A DNA stretch of 64,000 bases. Source: Craterostigma plantagineum (Eukaryota; Streptophyta; Magnoliopsida; Lamiales; Linderniaceae). The notes below the pieces were generated by a model. The model saw only the letters and a program-made list of their open reading frames with translations, had not been told where the DNA came from and did not search any database. Shown here in pieces: positions 58,432-64,000 of this stretch. The position numbers and the translations under genes were made by a program. Location: contig JAPQWV010001575.1 in the NCBI GenBank assembly GCA_027422505.1, positions 17,432 to 81,431 on the forward strand. Reading direction: 5' to 3'. Numbering within the stretch: the stretch's first letter is position 1; each line of letters starts with the position of its first letter.

Positions 58432-58829
58432 GGGGAATCTAAAGAAAAATACCCATTTATATAAAAAATTCGCAAGTCAGTACCCAGTCAGATTTTTTTT
58501 TATATGTAGGTACCTATTAGAATAATTTTTTTGCACATTGGTACCCGTTTCGCCGCAAGTACGTCATTGAACACATTTATGTACCATAGAGAAACATATT
58601 GTGGTACATAATGCAGTGAGAAAATGGTACATAACATAACAAATTAAGGTACCACATAGAACGCGTATAGGTACCACATATGTGTACCATATAAACGCAT
58701 GATGTGGTACTTAATACACGTATAAGAAGGTACGTCAGACTGAGAAAATGGTACACACAATCGAATGGGTATTTTCTGACAGGGAACGACTTGAAAATTT
58801 TTATATAAATGAGTTTATGTAGATTCACC
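58432..58829. mobile_element. MULE-like MITE, family member B (inverted copy)
   Basis: Same family as 16527-16930 but inverted: ends GGGGAATCT...AAAAATACCCATTTATATAA and TTTATGTAGATTCACC. Flanks AAAAAACAA (58423-58431) and AAAAAATAA (58830-58838) form a 9-bp duplication with one mismatch. The internal GGTACATA/GTACC words are shared. Confidence 0.8.
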
Positions 58830-58838
58830 AAAAAATAA

Positions 58839-59175
58839 TATATTTTATAATCCAAATTAAAGGGCTTTCGTTTACCACACTTGTCCTTTTAATTAGTTTA
58901 ATAGGCTAGCGCTTTTGTTCCCTTCTATTTATAATTTATTTTTATTTTGACCTTATTTTTTATTTATTACAACTATATCATATTTAATGTACTAAACATT
59001 ATTAATAACAAACAGCTCAAAGTATAAATAACGATGATCATGAATGTTTCCACCAAACGTGAGTGCTGGCTGAGAAATTTTATTCCAACTTATTTTGTCA
59101 AAAAATTAACCAATTTTATTAATTTAAATAGGTTTTAATGTACTAGTAAATAATATACAGTAAAAATAAGGGACA
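58839..59175. other. Intergenic / 3' flank of the PP2C gene
   Basis: AT-rich; includes the probable 3' UTR of the phosphatase. No other feature seen. Confidence 0.4.
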
Positions 59176-60354
59176 TCACTCACCGAGGAGGTGAACTACA
59201 ACGACGGACAAATTATCCCGACTTCCTCTGTCGTAAGCGATTCGAGTGATGGTATCCGCCGCGGATAAAGGCTGTTGTTGTTTGTTCGCAAAAGGCTCGA
59301 CGACGACACTTCCGTCGAGAATATTGCAGACGTCTTTCGGAGTCAAGCTTTCGAATATTCCATCAGAAGCAACGACCAACCACGCGTCGTCTGCGCTCAA
59401 CGGAAGCCACTCCGTGATTTCTGGCTCGGAAATAATCCCGTATCTGAAATATAACATAACAACGTAATAAAGGGAAAAAAAAGGTGATTCCTCACTTGTG
59501 TAAACTAAGTAAAAAAAACACCTTTTCAAAGGCACGTCGCCGATCGCCCGAGTCATGGGAAAGTGGCCCATAATTAGAGGAACGATTTCGCTGTCGATTA
59601 TAAATCCACCAGCGGCTTCAATTCTTGCCCTCTCATCGTCTATTAAAGCAGTGTGATCCCTCGTAAGCTCCTTGGGAGAAAGCCGTGGTGAACCATCTAT
59701 AAGATATGTATAAAATGATCATCAAATACGAAGAAGCCAACAGAAGAAGGATATATATACACACACACCTGCTTGAGCATTCTTGGAGCAGAGTAGGGCT
59801 TTTGAGTCTCCAACGTTGGCTACCAGAATTTGTTCATCAGCTACGAGAGCAACAACTGCTGTTGTCCCAGCGTATAAATTGTGTCTCTTAGCTACCTAAA
59901 TCGACGGAAAGAAGGAATTTTTCGAATCAGAAAATTAATCTTGTTGGTTCCTTACTTGCCAAGTCAAAAAGGTAAAAGGTGCTACTACGAACATTCGTAA
60001 ATGCATCGTCTAAATTCTTGATTGTCCTCAAAAGTTCTTCTTTGAGGACTTCCTTATGGTTTAGCTCGTCCATTGCCAAAGAGCTGTTGCTGCATGAGCA
60101 TCAAGTTACCACAAAATCAAACGAGAAATAAAGAACTGATCGAGGACATCATTCACAAATGCAGAACTAAAAAAACGTGTGGGACACTCTGTGAATGAAT
60201 CATAAGAACATTACAAGTACAACCCGGAAAGTGAAAAATTGACAAAATTACTTCAATTCAAGGAGAGAAAGAAGGAAAAGTTGGAGTTGGCATTATGGAA
60301 ATAGATAGTAACATATTCAATCTATACACACATCATATGCATGCGTATCATATA

Positions 60355-60403
<49 letters not shown>

Positions 60404-61035
60404 AAAGAGATGGAGAGCTATAAAGAGAGAACCTGCAAAGAGTAGCTTGATTGGCTTCACCACAAGGCAAAACATTATCATGGACCCTTCTTGTTGGGTA
60501 TATAATACGAGTCAAAGTATTGAGTATAAAATGAAGGAAGAAACTCTTTGAGGCCATTTCACTAGCTTCCTCTCCAATATGACCATCAAAAACTGCCACC
60601 ACATCAACTTCGACCGTATGGTTGTCTGCAATCAATTCACATATATGTTTGTATATATTTTCTCTTCGATTGTAGTAGTAAACCAACCAAATATATTAGT
60701 AAATCATGCACAATATGCTCAAGACTAATTTAAACTGAAGATCAAGGACTGAGATTACCAGGAAAAGGTATGGGCATGCCGAGATTGCAGAAAACGCGGT
60801 CCTCCTGGTAATTCCTCCTACCTTTGATAGTAGAGAACTGACAATTCATTCTGTCGTGATCTGGGTGATCCCTGACGTATTCATTTATCCTATCTCGATT
60901 TTCAAGGAATTGACTTGTAGATGGACTTTCGAATTGTCGTGCCATCTTAAGAGGAGCATAGAACCCAGAGGAAACAGAAATAGCAAAGACGACAAAAACT
61001 CCAAACACCACCACGGAAACCTTGCAACTTCCCAT
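59176..61035 (-). CDS. Protein phosphatase 2C (PPM family) with N-terminal membrane anchor
   Basis: Mn/Mg-dependent Ser/Thr phosphatase. Six minus-strand exons (61035-60759, 60625-60433, 60089-59993, 59895-59769, 59696-59522, 59443-59176), phases consistent, 378 residues. The start is the ATG of MGSCKVSVV; upstream in-frame codons give no ATG. Residues 6-25 (VSVVVFGVFVVFAISVSSGF) form a hydrophobic anchor or signal. Metal-binding and catalytic motifs: GRRNYQEDR, VVAVFDGHIGEEAS (about 101-114), AGTTAVVALVADEQILVANVGDSKALL, TRAIGD, VVASDGIFE and GSRDNLSVVVV. All the usual Asp residues are present. The exon 3 donor was set at AAT|GTTCGT because the nearby GTAAGG would bring in a stop. It is divergent from the fasciclin gene. 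No lesion seen; family members act in stress and hormone signalling, but this one's role is unknown. Confidence 0.9.
60357..60404. repeat. (CA)n(TA)n microsatellite in PP2C intron 2
   Basis: About 13 CA units followed by about 9 TA units within the intron 60090-60432. Confidence 0.95.
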
Positions 61036-61699
61036 TCCTTCAAAAAGCAAAGCGCCAAAAGATCAACCAAGGCAAAGGTGAAAGAACTAAGCCACACGAG
61101 GAGCAGATTTAGACTGAACTTTATACTGCAAACTAAACCTCAAAATACGACAAAAGTAACAACACATCCATCATACCAGATTAAAATCAGATCCTCAAAA
61201 ACTAAAACAAAGAAACCAAGAATCGCTATAACAAAAGAATAAGATGTTACATTCGCAGAAACCTAGAATTCACAAAATATATGCGTTAATATTTCCGAAA
61301 ACATACCTATTTCTTTGGAGACTACTAAGACCAAAGCTTTCGCAATTCTCTTTTCGTAGAAACGACTCAAAAGAGGACGCTTCCTTCACATAAGCCCATT
61401 AAAAAAAAACAAATACTTGGTAACCCAAATTTATAATTTTCCCTAAATATTATTAAAAAAGGGGCCTTCTTTTGTTATCTAGTTTGGTTTAGTGGGCTAC
61501 GTAGCGCTTAACATAAGCCCATTAAAACAAAATCCTATTCGGCCCAAATAATGGCACTTAAAAACTACGTAACTGCAAATACAAAGGGAACCAAAATCAG
61601 CGCCAAAATCGACAAAACCCAAACCCAAATAAAACAAACAAAACAAAACACCCACTGAAAAGTGAAAGCCACAATCTCCCAATTCACAGCTGAACAAAA
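61036..61699. promoter_or_regulatory. Shared upstream region between PP2C and fasciclin-like genes
   Basis: 664 bp separate the two divergent start codons. Four TGGGCY (site II-type) elements are visible: 61393-61398, 61516-61521 and 61541-61546 on the minus strand and 61493-61498 on the plus strand. TAAGCCCATTAAAA occurs twice (61391, 61514). Site II elements are typical of broadly expressed plant genes. No clear TATA box is seen on either side. Confidence 0.5.
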
Positions 61700-62484
61700 A
61701 TGGCGAAATCCATCAACGTCATCACCACATTCCTCCTCCTCCTCCTCGCCACCGTCAACTCCGACGAAAACACCACCACAACCTCCGCCGCCGCCACCCA
61801 AGAAGAGCTCCTAACCATGCTGCAAACCATAAAATCCCAAGGCCGAACTCTCTTTACGAACGCCATCGCCACCTCTGACCTTCAATACCACCTCACCACC
61901 ACCGCCATCCCTGCCGCCGAAGCCGCCAACAAGTCATCTCCGCCGCCGCCAGCACCATCATTCACAATCTCCCATGGACGCCCACATCTTCTCCCTCGAC
62001 ATGTCCCTGACGGCCGAAGCCTACGTCAGCACCCTAAAGTACCACGTCATCACCGGCGACCGTCGTTACACATTTTCCGACCTGCAAAACCTCACCTCGC
62101 AATTCCTCGAAACTCTTTTGCCCTACCACTCTGTCTTGATCGGAAAAGTCCAAGACGGCGAATCTTCAGGTCTGTTGGTCGACGGCGTCAGAGTTTCAGA
62201 TCCCAATCTCTTCGTGGGGCCGAGGTTCGCCGTCCACGGAATTCATGGGATTCTCTTGACGGAGATTAACGGCCATGATGGTGGTTTGCATCAAGAAGAT
62301 GGTCAGCAAGAGTACGGCGCCGCTGGGGAGGGTAGCAGCAATGTTTTCGCCAGCAGAGGCTCCATCGCCGGTTCAACCCATCACGGCTCGGGTTGGTCGG
62401 AAGATAAACCAGCGGAAGGATAGGGCGGCTCACAAGAGGCGTAAGGGTGACCGGCCGGTTCATCACAAATCCGACGATCTTTAG
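61700..62484 (+). pseudogene. Fasciclin-like arabinogalactan protein, frameshifted
   Basis: Secreted cell-wall/plasma-membrane glycoprotein family with a FAS1 adhesion domain. The single exon starts at 61700 with a signal peptide MAKSINVITTFLLLLLATVN, then GRTLFTNAIATSDLQYHL and a KSSPPPPAPSFTI proline stretch. At about 61970 the frame changes (net +1 or -2): DAHIFSLDMSLTAEAYVSTL, KYHVITGDRRYTFSDLQNL, LPYHSVLIGKVQDGESSGLL and VDGVRVSDPNLFVGPRFAVH continue in the next frame and are clear FAS1 sequence. That frame stops at 62423. From about 62290 a third frame gives MFSPAEAPSPVQPI (AGP-like) and a basic tail ending HHKSDDL at 62484, so a second shift is possible. As read, translation from 61700 would end at 62269 with half a FAS1 domain. 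Confidence 0.75.
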
Positions 62485-64000
62485 ATTTTACCAGTTAATT
62501 CAAGATTTGATCTTTACTTTGCAGTTGAAATAGCTAGCTAGCAATTATGGTGGATGTGACTTGTTACAGACTGCAGTACGTTTGTGTATCAAGATTCTTT
62601 TTCGTTTGATCTCTGACCATTCTTTGTGATTGAACCCTATGCTATAACGTGTAATCTTAAAAAAGGCTTAAAAAGAAAAAGAAATGCTGACTCCTCATTG
62701 CTCTTGAAAGAGTGTTATAATAGGAAATATGTTGGTTTTGTTGATCGTTGCGGTATAAGGTATGAATATTTCGAGTCGAGGATCTTGAGACTTCTTGAAA
62801 GTTGAAATATAAGGGTGATACTTATTGACTTTCCAATTAATAGGCTCTTCTTCGCATTGCCCTTGTTGGAAATATTTTGATTTTGATTTTCTATTTCTTG
62901 GCGATGACAAAAACGCCATACATGATGCACATTAGGGGTAGAGGTTTTTCTATAAGCAGCTTTCGTCCGAACTCCGAATGCACCAGTCAATATTATATAA
63001 TTTCAATTAGCCCGCGCCCACACACTTGAAGTCTTGAGTCAAAATTTGATTAGATTATCGACTATTTAAAACGATCTCAACTTCACCAGAAATGTTCTTT
63101 ATGATGTGTGCGATAGACGTCGAATAATTGACCTCTATATATAAATACGAGAGTTGTACTTCTTGACATATCCTTTGTGCATCAAAACACATGATGCCCT
63201 TAAAATAAATTAAAATTTAAAGATATATGAAAAAATTCTCAAAGATGGGACCTTTGCTTAGATAAGAGGAAAAAACATGTCCATGGCCCATATGCAAGAA
63301 CTTTGAAAAATGTTGGCGTCATAATCAAACGAGAAGATAAAGTTGATTTCAGGGCGCAACTACATATTGAGAAGTAATCAACTGATCATAAGCTGCGCAA
63401 TGTATATAGCTGAGAATATATAGTTAGCTGGTTCGATTTTGTTTTGATCATATAGCCGTTTGATTTAAGTAGCGGGCTGGTCTTACTTATTGGGCTAATG
63501 TTTTACCTAAAGCCCAAAGTATGTTTGATGTATAAATATAACTTCCCGCGTGTATTTGGTGGTACGAATTAATAATGAATAAAATAGTATTTCTTTCTTT
63601 TTCTCTCTCGATATTGAAAACAAGAACAAGACTGAAGCTGAAAGCTCAGAGTCAAAATTTCTACACTAAAATACAAAGTCACGCATTGTATGAGACTCCA
63701 TGTACTAATATCTTTGCCTAATATATTTAATGCACATCCACCACATATTTGTTAGTCAGTACGTTTAGCTTTGATCATTGACCCCCATAAATACGAGTGT
63801 CAAGATTTCTATTACATATTTTATGAAAACTAATCCGAAGTCAGATTATATTTAAAATGAATGAGAGCATCCTTTTTGTCCATTAATTGGATAAAACATC
63901 CTCTAAATTCAGACTTAAACCGTTGATCGGGGATATTATATATAAATAATATATATATATTATATATATATTTATATATTAAATTTTTATCTATTAAGTA
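62485..64000. other. Intergenic, AT-rich
   Basis: 3' flank of the fasciclin-like gene, then AT-rich DNA ending in a (TA)n tract at about 63940-63975. No gene is supported. Confidence 0.45.

Noticed and set aside
62695..62990. Overlapping minus-strand frames of 74 and 91 codons
   Set aside because: No conserved motif and AT-rich codon use; probably chance.

Overview
The window is nuclear DNA of a flowering plant, almost certainly a eudicot. The evidence is GT-AG-spliced multi-exon genes, plant-only families (PMT methyltransferase, WAT1/MtN21 transporter, class A GATA factor, fasciclin-like AGP), AT-rich spacers, and plant transposons of nearly every order (CACTA, MULE, hAT-like, Helitron, Copia, Gypsy-type, Cassandra-like). 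The species cannot be named from the sequence.

Layout. 1-0.9 kb: 3' end of a PMT-type methyltransferase (+). 1.1-4.3 kb: a CACTA element carrying two nested insertions. 4.6 kb: a tRNA-Gly(GCC)-like gene. 5.1-11.5 kb: a Helitron with a frameshifted Rep-helicase. 12.7-13.4 kb: hAT-type MITE. 14.8-15.8 kb: class A GATA transcription factor (+), frameshifted just before its zinc finger. 16.5-22.2 kb: a small MITE, then a 4.6 kb repeat-built element flanked by a 9-bp duplication and full of GTAAC motifs. 22.6-23.9 kb: pectinesterase (-). 25.5-26.7 kb: acidic, Lys/Glu-rich protein with an N-myristoylation-type start (-). 27.5-34.4 kb: young non-autonomous LTR retrotransposon (-) made largely of minisatellite arrays. 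34.5-36.7 kb: MITEs and a solo LTR. 37.9-44.0 kb: a complete MULE with a MuDR-type transposase (-) and a plant mobile domain gene (+), both damaged. 44.1 kb: hAT-type MITE. 44.8-46.6 kb: WAT1-related transporter (-) with an early stop. 46.6-52 kb: gene-poor AT-rich DNA. 52.0-57.1 kb: Copia element (-). 57.5-58.8 kb: a fold-back element with telomere-like repeats and a second copy of the 16.5 kb MITE. 59.2-61.0 kb: PP2C phosphatase (-), divergent from a fasciclin-like AGP gene at 61.7 kb (+).

The host genes share no pathway. Pectinesterase, PMT-like methyltransferase (a Golgi family linked to pectin) and fasciclin-like AGP all belong to cell-wall families, but there is no sign that they are co-regulated. 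Well over half of the window is transposon-derived. Most element boundaries below were set from target-site duplications read directly in the sequence, which is stronger evidence than similarity alone. The most unusual objects are the 17578-22200 repeat element, the MULE with its TACGAGTTA palindromes and plant mobile domain gene, and the fold-back element enclosing telomere-like repeats. Three low-copy genes (GATA, WAT1, fasciclin-like) each carry one disabling lesion, so pseudogenisation and base-call error both need to be considered.
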